A program made the translations under genes and the position numbers. The notes beneath the pieces were generated by a model that worked only from the letters and a program-made list of their open reading frames with translations, was not told the origin of the DNA and ran no database searches. 46,273 nt of DNA from positions 1 through 46,273 of the forward strand of contig CAMOWU010000014.1 in the NCBI GenBank assembly GCA_946628545.1, in the 5' to 3' direction. Positions 1 to 8,018 of the stretch are shown here, one piece after another. The stretch is from an uncultured Bacteroides sp. Lineage in GTDB: Bacteria; Bacteroidota; Bacteroidia; Bacteroidales; Bacteroidaceae. Position 1 is the stretch's first letter; every line of letters begins with the position of its first letter.

Positions 1-54
1 ACCCGCGACCCCCAGCTTGGAAGGCTAGTGCTCTATCAACTGAGCTACTTCCGC
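1..54 (-). tRNA. tRNA-Gly (TCC), 3' part cut by window edge
   Basis: The minus strand from 54 begins GCGGAAGTAGCTCAGTTG, a normal acceptor/D-arm start. An anticodon stem CTAGC/GCTGG encloses the loop CTTCCAA, so the anticodon is TCC. The T arm and the 3' acceptor strand lie outside the window. It is the last of four clustered tRNA genes read leftward. Confidence 0.93.
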
Positions 55-82
55 ATTGTTTTCGTTTTCCGACTTGGTTTGG

Positions 83-165
83 TGGGCACAGATGGATTCG
101 AACCACCGAAGGCGAAAGCCAGCAGATTTACAGTCTGCCCCATTTGGCCACTCTGGAATATGCCC
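83..165 (-). tRNA. tRNA-Tyr (GTA)
   Basis: The acceptor strands GGGCATA and TGTGCCC pair over seven positions, and the T arm reads GGTGG-TTCGAAT-CCATC. The anticodon loop CTGTAAA gives GTA. The long variable arm after the anticodon stem is typical of bacterial tRNA-Tyr. CCA is only partly encoded. Confidence 0.96.
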
Positions 166-186
166 ATTGCTTTTTCCGGCAAAAAG

Positions 187-260
187 TGATCCGTATAGGA
201 TTCAAACCTATAACCTCTTGATCCGTAGTCAAGTGCTCTATTCAGTTGAGCTAACGGACC
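187..260 (-). tRNA. tRNA-Arg (ACG)
   Basis: The acceptor strands GGTCCGT/ACGGATC pair. The anticodon stem CTTGA/TCAAG encloses CTACGGA, so the anticodon is ACG, whose A34 is normally edited to inosine. The T arm is intact (TTTGAAT). It lies 17 nt from tRNA-Val and 21 nt from tRNA-Tyr, consistent with one precursor. Confidence 0.96.
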
Positions 261-277
261 TTTTTCCGAATGAGAAG

Positions 278-352
278 TGGGCGCTGACGGATTCGAACCG
301 CCGACCCTCTGCTTGTAAGGCAGACGCTCTAAACCAGCTGAGCTAAGCGCCC
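278..352 (-). tRNA. tRNA-Val (TAC)
   Basis: The acceptor strands GGGCGCT/AGCGCCC pair. The anticodon stem-loop CTGCC-TTACAAG gives TAC, and the T arm contains GGTTCGAATCC. This is the first tRNA of the cluster, about 13 nt downstream of the predicted start of the transcript. Confidence 0.96.
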
Positions 353-371
353 TCATTCCCAAAAGCGAGTG

Positions 372-403
372 CAAAGTTACGACTACTTTTTGTAATATCC
401 AAA
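372..403 (-). promoter_or_regulatory. Promoter of the tRNA cluster
   Basis: Read on the minus strand there is TTTG at 403-400, a 20-bp spacer, and TAACTTTG at 379-372. This matches the Bacteroidota -33 TTTG / -7 TAnnTTTG consensus exactly. The transcript would start near 365, just before tRNA-Val. Confidence 0.8.
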
Positions 404-524
404 TTTTTCGAGATAAAAATTTCAACTATTTTTCCAAATAGCTGATAATCAGTGATAAAAATTTTCATCAGAAATGCGTACATTTCTTCTTCATAGTTCT
501 TTTTGAGACTTTACAGACTTTTCT

Positions 525-1214
525 TTATGATTGGTGTCTGAACAATTGATGACCGTCGCATTCCATTTTTTCGGCTCCTACAAGATGACTTTTGATGACA
601 TCGTCCTCGAGACTGTGGTATTTCAAAGAAGAAGAATTGGGAAAGCGGTTGAAATAGATATCATTGCTCATGTAGAGTTGGACATCAGAAACCTGTGGAG
701 AAGCCATGACACCATTGTAGTATTTAAGGATACTAGGCAGGACTCTGGGCAGAACCTTGATGCCCTTTTTCCCGTCGGAAAGGGTGAGCACGGCTATGAC
801 GTGCCAATGCGGACGAGTGTCGTAAGCCCCTTCCCTTTCTTCCTTGGTGCTTTTGTGTGATATGGTGATGTTTCGTCCGAAAGTGGCGTTGATTCTGTTC
901 ATCATATCTTGGAAGAGTATTCCGTGGGTAGAGGTGTCTGTGAATTGGTTGGAGTCAATATAATAATGTATCATCTCGTGGATGACAATATCCTCGAGTT
1001 CCCTCTCAGGCAGATCCACCACTTGGCTCAGACGGATGCGGAAATCCGTTTTCTGTTTTTTCCCGCCAGGCAAAGCTACTATTCTATAGACGCATTGGCC
1101 CAGCGAACGTCGGGCATTACTCATCTCTATAGGCACCGGGGGCAGTTTGCCTCCAAAACAGAGTTTGTTGAAATGATTGAAAGTCCTGACGGCGAATGGA
1201 TGGTTGAATATCAT
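525..1214 (-). CDS. SprT-like domain zinc metalloprotein
   Basis: This 229-residue protein carries the zinc-metallopeptidase signature HEMIH at residues 79-83, within IVIHEMIHYYID. A third candidate metal ligand, His97, follows in the STHG segment. That arrangement is typical of SprT-like domains, related to the SPRTN family of DNA-protein crosslink proteases. No signal peptide or membrane helix is visible, so it is probably cytoplasmic. The last third (about residues 145-229) has no motif I recognise. It stands alone between the tRNA cluster and the divergently transcribed GH89 operon. A role in protease-mediated DNA repair is inferred from the family only; the bacterial members are poorly characterised. 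Confidence 0.82.
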   Translation of the reverse strand: MIFNHPFAVRTFNHFNKLCFGGKLPPVPIEMSNARRSLGQCVYRIVALPGGKKQKTDFRIRLSQVVDLPERELEDIVIHEMIHYYIDSNQFTDTSTHGILFQDMMNRINATFGRNITISHKSTKEEREGAYDTRPHWHVIAVLTLSDGKKGIKVLPRVLPSILKYYNGVMASPQVSDVQLYMSNDIYFNRFPNSSSLKYHSLEDDVIKSHLVGAEKMECDGHQLFRHQS

Positions 1215-1441
1215 TTCTATGATAATGAATAGTTGAATTGTAATTGAAAAAGCATATAAAACGATAAGCGAAATTACAAAATTTTGAGGAAAAAAGCGAC
1301 TTCCATCAGTTATCTTTCCTCACTCGGGGATTTATTACCTACAAATCAATGGCTCACAGCTCGATTTGCAAAATCTATCCTCATTTTTGCACGGCTTCTT
1401 GACCGTTTTTATTCTCCAGCACTCTGATTTGAGTCTTTCTG

Positions 1442-1473
1442 TTTGGCATTTTAACAGCTTTGAGCTACCTTTG
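1442..1473 (+). promoter_or_regulatory. Promoter of the GH89 operon
   Basis: TTTG at 1442-1445, a 20-bp spacer and TACCTTTG at 1466-1473 fit the Bacteroidota consensus without mismatch. The start point would be near 1480, leaving only about ten nucleotides before the ATG at 1491. The rest of the 275-nt gap after the SprT-like gene holds no other feature I can support. Confidence 0.75.
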
Positions 1474-1490
1474 CGTAAAATAACGCCTTT

Positions 1491-3737
1491 ATGCAAAAGA
1501 TCTTGTCCTTCTTTTTGACCTTGATGACTACAGTTGTCTCACTTGCCAACCCTGTCGATGATATTCTGGAACGTATTGACGCTGGTGCCTCTCACAAGTT
1601 CAAGACACAACTTGTCAGAAGTGACCGCGATTTCTTCGAACTCGACCAAAGCGGTTGTCGAGTCGTGGTCAGAGGCAACACTTGGGTCAACATCGCAACT
1701 GGCATCAACTGGTACCTGAAATACCATGCAGGTATTCATCTCTCGTGGAACAGCATGAAGGCTGACTTGCCCGAAACGCTACCGCCCGTGGTGAAACCTG
1801 AGCGCCACGAGACCGACCTCACCCTCCGTTATGACTTCAATTATTGCACGTTTTCATATTCCATGGCTTTTTGGGATTGGGCACGTTGGCAACAAGAAAT
1901 AGACTGGATGGCCCTACACGGAGTGAATATGCCCTTGGCGATTGTCGGCGAGGAATGTGTCTGGCGCAACCTGCTATTGAAACTCGGGTACAGTGAGGAT
2001 GAAGTTGGCCGATTCATAGCAGGCCCAGGCTTTCTTGCCTGGTGGGAGATGAACAACTTGGAGGGTTGGGGTGGTCCCCTACCCCAGTCATGGTACGAAA
2101 GACAGGAGAAATTGCAACGCCAGATTCTCGGCCGCATGCGGCAACTGGGCATGCGCCCCGTGCTTCCCGGTTATTCAGGCATGGTGCCACATGACGCACG
2201 GGAGAAACTCGGTATCAATGTAGCAGACGCAGGGTTATGGAACGGTTTTCAGCGTCCTGCCAACCTTTTGCCCACAGACCCACGGTTTGATGAAATAGCA
2301 GGCCTATATTACGACGAACTCACACGGCTTTTTGGCAAAGCCGACTATTATTCGATGGATCCCTTCCATGAGAGCGGCGACGACAGCAACATCAACTACG
2401 CCGAAGCGGCAAGGGCTTTGCTCAGGACGATGAGGAAAGCGAATCCCAAAGCAGTCTGGGTGGTGCAGGGATGGACAGAAAATCCTCGACCACAGATGCT
2501 TCATGCCCTCGACGAAGGCGACATCATCGTCCTCGACCTTTTCAGCGAATGCCGCCCCATGTGGGGCGCTCCTTCTGTTTGGCGACGTGAGAATGGCTAT
2601 GAAGGGCACCAGTGGCTATTCTGCCTTCTTGAGAATTTTGGCGCGAATGTGGGATTGCACGGGCGCATGGACCAGCTCATCGACAATTTCCAGCTGGCAC
2701 AATCACCTCGCTTTTGCCATGACCTCAAGGGGACAGGTTTCACGATGGAAGGGTCGGAGAACAACCCCGTGATGTTCGAGCTGATGAGCGAGCTACCTTG
2801 GCGCAAGGAACAGGTGACCAAGGAGCAATGGCTTGAGGAATACGTCAAGGCGCGCTATGGCATAGACAACCCCACAGTCCATCAAGCATGGCAAATCCTT
2901 GCCGGCAGCATCTATAATTGCCCGTTAGGCAACAACCAACAAGGACCTCACGAAAGCATTTTCTGCGGCAGGCCTTCACTCAACACATTCCAAGCCTCCA
3001 GCTGGTCAAAGATGCGCAACTACTACGACCCAGAATCCACCCTTGAGGCCGCACGTCTCATGGTGTCTGTGGCAGACCTATATAAGGGCAACAACAATTT
3101 TGAATATGACCTCGTGGATATCACCCGACAGGCCATAGCCGATCAGGCCCGTGTATTGTATCATCGCGTCATTGCCGACTACAAGTCGTTCTCAAGAAAA
3201 GCTTTTGAAACCGATTCGCAGCATTTCCTTGACTTACTGATGATGCAGGACGAGCTTCTTGGTACGCGCAAGGAATTCAGGGTTGGCAACCGCCTCCAGC
3301 AAGCCCGCAAATGTGGCACCACTGCACAGGAAAGCGATCTCTATGAGTGGAATGCCCGAGTGCAAATAACGACTTGGGGCAACCGTTACTGCGCTGACAC
3401 AGGTGGGTTGCGCGACTATGCCCATAAGGAATGGCAGGGACTTCTTGCCGATTTCTATGCGAAAAGATGGGAAACTTATTTCCAGCTACTTGCTAATGAA
3501 ATGGATGCAATTTCACGTCCTATGCCCGAAATGCTTGGTTCAGGGCAATACAGCAACAAGACCTCGGATGAACTCTTTCGGATGGCGCTGCCTCACGAAA
3601 TAGGCGTGGATTGGTATGCCATTGAGGAGCCATGGACCCTGCAGCACAACCACTATGACGCCACACCCGTTGGCGACCCAATTGACAAGGCACATAAAGC
3701 CATGCGCCTGCTTACAGAGATCACTCAAACCCAATGA
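1491..3737 (+). CDS. Exported alpha-N-acetylglucosaminidase (GH89, NAGLU-like)
   Basis: This 748-residue protein has an N-terminal signal peptide (hydrophobic residues 4-18, likely cleavage near 20). It has the NAGLU architecture: a small N-terminal domain, then a TIM-barrel starting around residue 110 (LRYDFNYCTFSYS), then an all-helical C-terminal domain. The two expected catalytic glutamates are recognisable as Glu294 in DPFHE and Glu420 in GTGFTMEGS. The family hydrolyses terminal alpha-linked GlcNAc, as in heparan sulfate or mucin-type glycans, here presumably in the periplasm or at the cell surface. The stop codon overlaps the start of the next gene (ATGA), which points to translational coupling with a membrane acetyltransferase. 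The natural substrate is not shown by the sequence. Confidence 0.92.
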   Translation: MQKILSFFLTLMTTVVSLANPVDDILERIDAGASHKFKTQLVRSDRDFFELDQSGCRVVVRGNTWVNIATGINWYLKYHAGIHLSWNSMKADLPETLPPVVKPERHETDLTLRYDFNYCTFSYSMAFWDWARWQQEIDWMALHGVNMPLAIVGEECVWRNLLLKLGYSEDEVGRFIAGPGFLAWWEMNNLEGWGGPLPQSWYERQEKLQRQILGRMRQLGMRPVLPGYSGMVPHDAREKLGINVADAGLWNGFQRPANLLPTDPRFDEIAGLYYDELTRLFGKADYYSMDPFHESGDDSNINYAEAARALLRTMRKANPKAVWVVQGWTENPRPQMLHALDEGDIIVLDLFSECRPMWGAPSVWRRENGYEGHQWLFCLLENFGANVGLHGRMDQLIDNFQLAQSPRFCHDLKGTGFTMEGSENNPVMFELMSELPWRKEQVTKEQWLEEYVKARYGIDNPTVHQAWQILAGSIYNCPLGNNQQGPHESIFCGRPSLNTFQASSWSKMRNYYDPESTLEAARLMVSVADLYKGNNNFEYDLVDITRQAIADQARVLYHRVIADYKSFSRKAFETDSQHFLDLLMMQDELLGTRKEFRVGNRLQQARKCGTTAQESDLYEWNARVQITTWGNRYCADTGGLRDYAHKEWQGLLADFYAKRWETYFQLLANEMDAISRPMPEMLGSGQYSNKTSDELFRMALPHEIGVDWYAIEEPWTLQHNHYDATPVGDPIDKAHKAMRLLTEITQTQ

Positions 3738-4807
3738 TAATGCCCAAGCGATTACTTTCCCTCGACATTCTCCGTGGCATTACAGTGGCGGGAATGATTC
3801 TGGTCAACAATGGCTATAACCAGTCGTTCGAGATGCTTCAGCACTCGAAATGGAATGGTCTGACCCCCTGCGACCTTGTCTTTCCTTTTTTCCTCTTCAT
3901 CATGGGAGTCACCACGTACCTGTCGCTTTCTAAAAGCGGATTCAAAAAGTCCCCGCCCGTCATTTGGAAGGTCATTCGCCGCACCCTTCTTCTTTTCTCC
4001 ATTGGTCTGGCCATCAATTGGCTTGACCATGCGATTGAAGGAGACCTCCTCTGTTTCGGGCATCTGCGTGTGTGGGCTGTCTTGCAACGCATAGCCCTCT
4101 GCTATGGCATCGTGTCGATCTTCGCATTGACCATTAACCATAGATGGATTGTGCCCACTATCATTGCGCTGCTGGTGGCATATACCATTATTCTTCTATG
4201 GGGCAACGGATATTCGGAGGATGAATCCAACATCCTTGCCCGCATCGATCGCAGTCTCTTTGGCTACGAACACCTCTATCATAAAAGCCCAGTGGATCCC
4301 GAGGGCCTGCTTGGCACCATTCCTTCTGTTGCCCATGTGCTCGTTGGTTTTTACTGTGGGCGGCTCATCAAGCAGCGCGAGGCGGTCGCGGACAAAGTGT
4401 TGGCGCTGTTCTTCCTTGGTGCCACACTATCGCTGAGCAGCTATCTGCTCTCTTACGGCCTTCCATTGAACAAGCGTATTTGGAGTCCCAGTTATGTGAT
4501 GGTGACTTGCGGCATGGCCGCTTCCTTATTGGCATTGCTGATGACCATCATCGACATTCACGGTCAGCGCCGATGGGCTACCGTCTTCCATGTCTTCGGC
4601 ATCAATCCCCTTTTCCTGTATGTGGCCAGCGAGGTCTTCGCCATCCTATTCAGTGCGTGGGGAGTTAGCGAGACCGTTTACGAGGCCATCCACTCCGTTG
4701 TCATTCATCCTCAGTCAGCCTCGCTCTGCTATGCGCTGTCCTTCGTGGCCTTCAACTTCCTCCTGGGCTATATCCTCTACCGACTACACCTATACATCAA
4801 ATTGTAA
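3734..4807 (+). CDS. Membrane acetyltransferase, HGSNAT/NagX-like (DUF5009 type)
   Basis: This 357-residue, multi-helix membrane protein opens with RLLSLDILRGITVAGMILVN, typical of heparan-alpha-glucosaminide N-acetyltransferase and YeiB/NagX-like proteins. His37 in the segment HSKWNGLTPCDLVFPFF aligns by eye with the HxxWNGLT motif that holds the acetyl-accepting histidine of human HGSNAT. The family moves an acetyl group from cytosolic acetyl-CoA to an amino sugar on the far side of the membrane. Translation may start at the ATG of 3734, which overlaps the upstream stop, or at the ATG of 3740. The pairing with a GH89 enzyme suggests that terminal glucosamine is N-acetylated before cleavage. 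The biochemical role is inferred. Confidence 0.83.
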   Translation: MIMPKRLLSLDILRGITVAGMILVNNGYNQSFEMLQHSKWNGLTPCDLVFPFFLFIMGVTTYLSLSKSGFKKSPPVIWKVIRRTLLLFSIGLAINWLDHAIEGDLLCFGHLRVWAVLQRIALCYGIVSIFALTINHRWIVPTIIALLVAYTIILLWGNGYSEDESNILARIDRSLFGYEHLYHKSPVDPEGLLGTIPSVAHVLVGFYCGRLIKQREAVADKVLALFFLGATLSLSSYLLSYGLPLNKRIWSPSYVMVTCGMAASLLALLMTIIDIHGQRRWATVFHVFGINPLFLYVASEVFAILFSAWGVSETVYEAIHSVVIHPQSASLCYALSFVAFNFLLGYILYRLHLYIKL

Positions 4808-4836
4808 CGTATTTCTCACAAAACATTTATAACAAG

Positions 4837-6021
4837 ATGAAAAAGAACAGATTTCACGCCTCGTGTCTCGCCTTAGGAGCTAAGTGCAAGACCTGTCTAC
4901 TTGCCCCTGCTTTCGCAGTGGCTATGTCGCTAACCCTTTTTCCATCCTCTTCTTGGGCTCAGGAAGAAAACGGTTTCGCTAAAATCAATGTGGTGGAAGA
5001 CTTCGCCGACAACGGCTTTCAATGGTTCCGCGACGCACAACTGCTTTGTGCCGGCAACCAAGAGTCGAGCAATGCCATGACCATCGGTTGGGGCGGCATC
5101 GGCACACTCTGGGGTCGCACAGCCATGACTGTTTATGTAGCGGAAAAACGCTACACAAAGAGTTTCATGGACAATTCACAGTACTTTACGGTCATGTCGT
5201 TTGATTTCACCCAGGGCAAGATCCTGGACTATATGGGCCGAAATAGTGGGCGCGATGGTGACAAAGCCAAAGCCCTTGGCTTACACACGGCCTACACTGC
5301 CAACGGGACTCCTTATTATACCGAAGCGACTATGGTCATTGAGTGCAGACTGATGTATGCTGCTCCTTTCGACCCTAAGAACTTCAAGGACGATGTTCCG
5401 CAAAGAATGTACAGCAACTTCCCCGCTGGTGTTCACACCGAGTATATCGGAGAGGTAGTCGGAGCATGGGTGAAAGGCAGTCCCACTAATGCCACTATCA
5501 ATTCGATGATGGAGCGCCGATCCATCAGAAAGTACAAGGACACTCCCGTGGAACACGCCAAACTCGAGCAGATTGCGCTCTGCGGCATCAACGCTCCAAG
5601 CGGCATGAACCAACAGCCCTGGGAGATACGCGTGGTGGAAGACTACTCATTCATCCAGGAACTGACCGACATCTACAAGAAGGCCCATGCCGAGGAAGTC
5701 AATCGCGATGCTGGCTTCAAGAACATGTTCCGCAATGCTCCCAACATCATTTGTGTGGCCACCCCCAAAGGACGTGGACAACTCGATGCGGGAATGTTGG
5801 CAGAGAACATGATGGTGGCAGCTCAGTCGCTCGGACTGGGTACATGCTGCCTTGGTGGACCAGTGCGTTTCCTTCTTTCCTCTCCTGACGCCAAGCCTTA
5901 TCTTGACCGACTGGGGTTCAGCCCAGACTTCGAATTGCTATACATCCTCGCTGTCGGCTATCCCGACGAATTCCCTGATGCCAAACCACGCGACGCAGCC
6001 AAAGTGAAATATATCAAATAG
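4837..6021 (+). CDS. Exported fusion: flavin reductase-like domain + nitroreductase
   Basis: This 394-residue protein has a signal peptide ending SSSWA with likely cleavage after Ala41; its N-region of about 20 residues is long and contains Cys. Residues about 50-215 resemble the flavin reductase/flavoredoxin split barrel (NAMTIGWGGIGTLWGR, then VAEKRYTKSFM and YFTVMSFD). Residues about 225-394 are a nitroreductase-family FMN domain (MMERRSIRKYKDTPV, APSGMNQQPWEI, and the C-terminal LGLGTCCLGGP). Both halves are usually separate cytoplasmic proteins, so a periplasmic fusion is unusual. It starts 29 nt after the acetyltransferase gene and precedes a strong terminator, so it is the third gene of the operon. 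Its substrate is unknown. Confidence 0.8.
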   Translation: MKKNRFHASCLALGAKCKTCLLAPAFAVAMSLTLFPSSSWAQEENGFAKINVVEDFADNGFQWFRDAQLLCAGNQESSNAMTIGWGGIGTLWGRTAMTVYVAEKRYTKSFMDNSQYFTVMSFDFTQGKILDYMGRNSGRDGDKAKALGLHTAYTANGTPYYTEATMVIECRLMYAAPFDPKNFKDDVPQRMYSNFPAGVHTEYIGEVVGAWVKGSPTNATINSMMERRSIRKYKDTPVEHAKLEQIALCGINAPSGMNQQPWEIRVVEDYSFIQELTDIYKKAHAEEVNRDAGFKNMFRNAPNIICVATPKGRGQLDAGMLAENMMVAAQSLGLGTCCLGGPVRFLLSSPDAKPYLDRLGFSPDFELLYILAVGYPDEFPDAKPRDAAKVKYIK

Positions 6022-6039
6022 GCATTAGACACAAAACAA

Positions 6040-6080
6040 AAAAAGAGCGGCAAAGTATCGGATTGTTTGCCGCTCTTTTT
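6040..6080 (+). terminator. Intrinsic terminator of the GH89 operon
   Basis: A perfect 15-bp stem pairs 6040-6054 (GAGCGGC core) with 6066-6080, around an 11-nt loop. The 3' arm ends in a run of T. The position, 18 nt after the stop codon, makes it the operon terminator. Confidence 0.92.
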
Positions 6081-6259
6081 TGTTCTTGTATAATTTCAGT
6101 ACGGTTTTTATGTAATTCCGTGTCATCAAGCAGAAACTTATGCTCTGCTCTGTGCTTCACTGTGGGAAGTTAAAAAACACCCAATTTGCTTCTGTGTGCG
6201 CAAACAGAATTGACATAAATCAATAAAAAGGCATTTTTAGAGCAAAACAGCCCAAAAGT

Positions 6260-6292
6260 TTTGGGTACAGAGGAAAAGACTTCCTAATTTTG
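6260..6292 (+). promoter_or_regulatory. Promoter of the tiny-peptide transcript
   Basis: TTTG at 6260-6263, a 21-bp spacer and TAATTTTG at 6285-6292 match the Bacteroidota consensus exactly. The transcript would begin near 6299, about 120 nt before the first peptide start, so there is a substantial untranslated leader (6300-6421). The upstream stretch 6081-6259 holds no gene that I can see. Confidence 0.78.
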
Positions 6293-6421
6293 CAGCGAAA
6301 ACGAAAATGAGGTAAAAAGTTTTTAGGATAGATGTAAAGACGTAAAGGCCGCCCGAGCCTCATAACAAAAGAAGACAGGGCAATGCCAGAACGCCAGTAT
6401 TAATTAAAAAAAGATTGTTTT

Positions 6422-6499
6422 ATGGAAATTCTCACAGTATTAGTAACAGTAGTGGTTGCCATCGCAACAGTTGCGAGCAATGTATCAATGTTCAAATAA
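6422..6499 (+). CDS. 25-residue hydrophobic peptide, copy 1
   Basis: The ORF of 25 codons starts MEILTVLVTVVVAIATV and ends ASNVSMFK. Residues 3-18 are nearly all hydrophobic, enough for one short transmembrane helix, and a single Lys closes the chain. It is a clear paralog of the peptide at 6722: same length, ME start, A-I-A core, S-N and a final Lys in matching positions. That similarity is the main evidence that both are real genes. The frame is closed by a stop at 6401, so the ATG at 6422 is the only possible start. There is no obvious Shine-Dalgarno motif. After the TAA the same frame stays open for 36 codons without an ATG. Function unknown; size and hydrophobicity resemble type I toxins or small membrane regulators. 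Confidence 0.72.
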   Translation: MEILTVLVTVVVAIATVASNVSMFK

Positions 6500-6721
6500 C
6501 ACTGCAAGGATTGCAATCCACTCAAAAGCAAGCACAGGGCAGCTGGTTGCACTGGTCTAAACCTTTGCGAGACCATAGTTCCTGGCTTGAAGACTCTGAT
6601 CAATAAGTAGAACAAAAACGGTGCATCTTTGATGCTCCGGATTCACAGCCGGATAATAAAAAGGAACAGAATAGAACAGAGGTTATCCCTGGCGGAATCG
6701 AAAAAAGAAAGGATTAAGAAG
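6500..6721 (+). other. Structured spacer between the two tiny peptides
   Basis: These 222 nt lie inside the same transcript. Two small hairpins are visible near the second peptide: GCATC-TTT-GATGC around 6623-6635, and TCCGG-ATTCACAG-CCGGA around 6636-6654. An in-frame ATG at 6632 could extend peptide 2 to 55 residues with a very basic N-terminus. I prefer the ATG at 6722, where similarity to peptide 1 begins. No other gene is supported. Confidence 0.4.
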
Positions 6722-6799
6722 ATGGAAACTATGACAATTATTCTTGGTGCCGTTATTGCTATTGCCGCAGTGGTAAGCAACTTCACCATTATCAAGTAA
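6722..6799 (+). CDS. 25-residue hydrophobic peptide, copy 2
   Basis: The ORF of 25 codons begins METMTIILGAVIAIAAVV and ends SNFTIIK. Aligned without gaps to the peptide at 6422 it keeps M1, E2, T5, A13, I14, A15, V17, S19, N20 and K25, with hydrophobic residues exchanged for one another elsewhere. It should form a single membrane-spanning helix. A purine-rich stretch (AAAGGATTAAGAAG) precedes the ATG and may serve as ribosome binding site. It is followed 42 nt later by a strong terminator, so the two peptides share one short transcript of roughly 575 nt. No homolog is known to me; function unknown. Confidence 0.75.
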   Translation: METMTIILGAVIAIAAVVSNFTIIK

Positions 6800-6841
6800 G
6801 AAAGAAGAGAAATAAGCGTTTTGTTAGTGTTATAAATGACG

Positions 6842-6875
6842 AGGAGGTTTGCCGATGAGGCAAGCCTCCTTTTTG
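6842..6875 (+). terminator. Intrinsic terminator of the tiny-peptide transcript
   Basis: A 12-bp stem pairs 6842-6853 with 6859-6870 (one G-T pair), with loop GATGA, followed by TTTTTG on the plus strand. There is no T run on the other strand, so it terminates plus-strand transcription and not the convergent operon at 6971. Confidence 0.9.
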
Positions 6876-6970
6876 TCATCATTAAATCGACGCTTATGCC
6901 ATCCGCTTAGGAAATCAGAATAAGCAACCAGCACCTAAATACAGTTGTGGAAATGCGATATGTTGTGTTT

Positions 6971-8017
6971 TTAAGCCTCTGGCTGTGGCTGAGCAACGGT
7001 TTTCTTCATCAATTCGGTAATTTTCTCACCCATTAAAGACAAGCCACTGACAGTAGTGTCCTTAGCCATCACTCCAAAAGACTTTATGGCTTCCAGCATA
7101 GCACGCCGACGCACTTTCATGCCCTTTCTTCCCTCCAGTCCCTCCGCTCCCTCTTTGAGGTAAGCCATAGTGACATATCCTATGCGAAGTGTAAGCAGTG
7201 CATTGAGAGCACCATCGACAAGAGATGCTGGGACCATATTGAGAAATTTGAGTCCTGCCACAGAAGCAAGGAATTCTGATTCTGTCACCTTGGCACCATC
7301 GATTTCCACACCTCCTGCAAAAACGGTGTCAGCGGCTTCCTCTCCATCAAGTGAGGTAAGGTCGAAGTTTTCGAGCGAATTAGAAAGGTAGTAGCTGAAA
7401 AGGGAAGTGACAAGTATCCTGACATACTGTTTGAACAGTTGGGGATGCGTCGGTCTGTAACCAGAACAACGAATGAGATCGGCTATCATCCTGAGATTCA
7501 CCACCATTGATATACCAGCGTCCAGTTTGCCATTCTGCGATATAGCGGTGAGCATGAACACAGTCTTTGCCCACTCGTTGATATGTGTTTTCACCCTGTC
7601 GTATCGTTGGTCCAGTTCCGTTTGGACGATACTACGGAGTTCTGTGACATCATAAAAGTTGTCGATGCGCTGCCTGAGCTCTTTCTTGTGTTCCTCTCGC
7701 TCGTTCTGAGGCAAATAGCCAAGGTGTTTGGAGAGCGACTTAGCAAACGACTTGAGTTCCTTTTTGGTCTGGTCGGTATCTCCCACATAAGCATCGGTGG
7801 AGAGTTTTGGAAATTCAGGAGTGGCATGTAAGCGAATCATCGGCCACAACAACAGGTAAAACAGCCCGAAAGCCACAAGACAGTAGAACCCCAGTTCCAC
7901 CCACTGGTTTTGAGTGAGTTGATACAGTTTGTCTCCGATGGTGATGACGTTTCCCATAAGCAGGAGAACAACGAAACCTATGAGTATGAGTGCGATGATG
8001 ATGAGATTTCGTTTCAT
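6971..8017 (-). CDS. Two-helix membrane protein, YcjF/DUF697-like, partner of the dynamin-like GTPase
   Basis: This 348-residue protein has two N-terminal membrane helices (about residues 4-22 and 40-60). A charged, helix-rich middle follows (80-150), then a moderately hydrophobic domain (about 160-300) with IRCSGYRPTHPQLFKQYVRI and KFLNMVPASLVDGALNALLT. The layout, with a helical hairpin anchor and a DUF697-like domain, resembles YcjF and the membrane proteins paired with dynamin-like or Era-like GTPases. It starts one nucleotide after the GTPase stop (TGA-T-ATG), so the two are almost certainly co-translated. A role in membrane remodelling or stress is inferred from the pairing, and the DUF697 assignment is tentative. 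Confidence 0.62.
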   Translation of the reverse strand: MKRNLIIIALILIGFVVLLLMGNVITIGDKLYQLTQNQWVELGFYCLVAFGLFYLLLWPMIRLHATPEFPKLSTDAYVGDTDQTKKELKSFAKSLSKHLGYLPQNEREEHKKELRQRIDNFYDVTELRSIVQTELDQRYDRVKTHINEWAKTVFMLTAISQNGKLDAGISMVVNLRMIADLIRCSGYRPTHPQLFKQYVRILVTSLFSYYLSNSLENFDLTSLDGEEAADTVFAGGVEIDGAKVTESEFLASVAGLKFLNMVPASLVDGALNALLTLRIGYVTMAYLKEGAEGLEGRKGMKVRRRAMLEAIKSFGVMAKDTTVSGLSLMGEKITELMKKTVAQPQPEA

Positions 8018-8018
8018 A

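Noticed and set aside
45-425. ORFs on both strands across positions 45-425
   Set aside because: They are read through four well-formed tRNA genes and have no independent support.
6415-6606. 63-codon ORF overlapping peptide 1 in another frame
   Set aside because: It has no paralog and no domain, while the 25-codon frame is duplicated at 6722.
6500-6610. Stop-codon readthrough extension of peptide 1 (36 open codons, Cys-containing)
   Set aside because: There is no matching extension after peptide 2 and no readthrough context, so it is likely chance.
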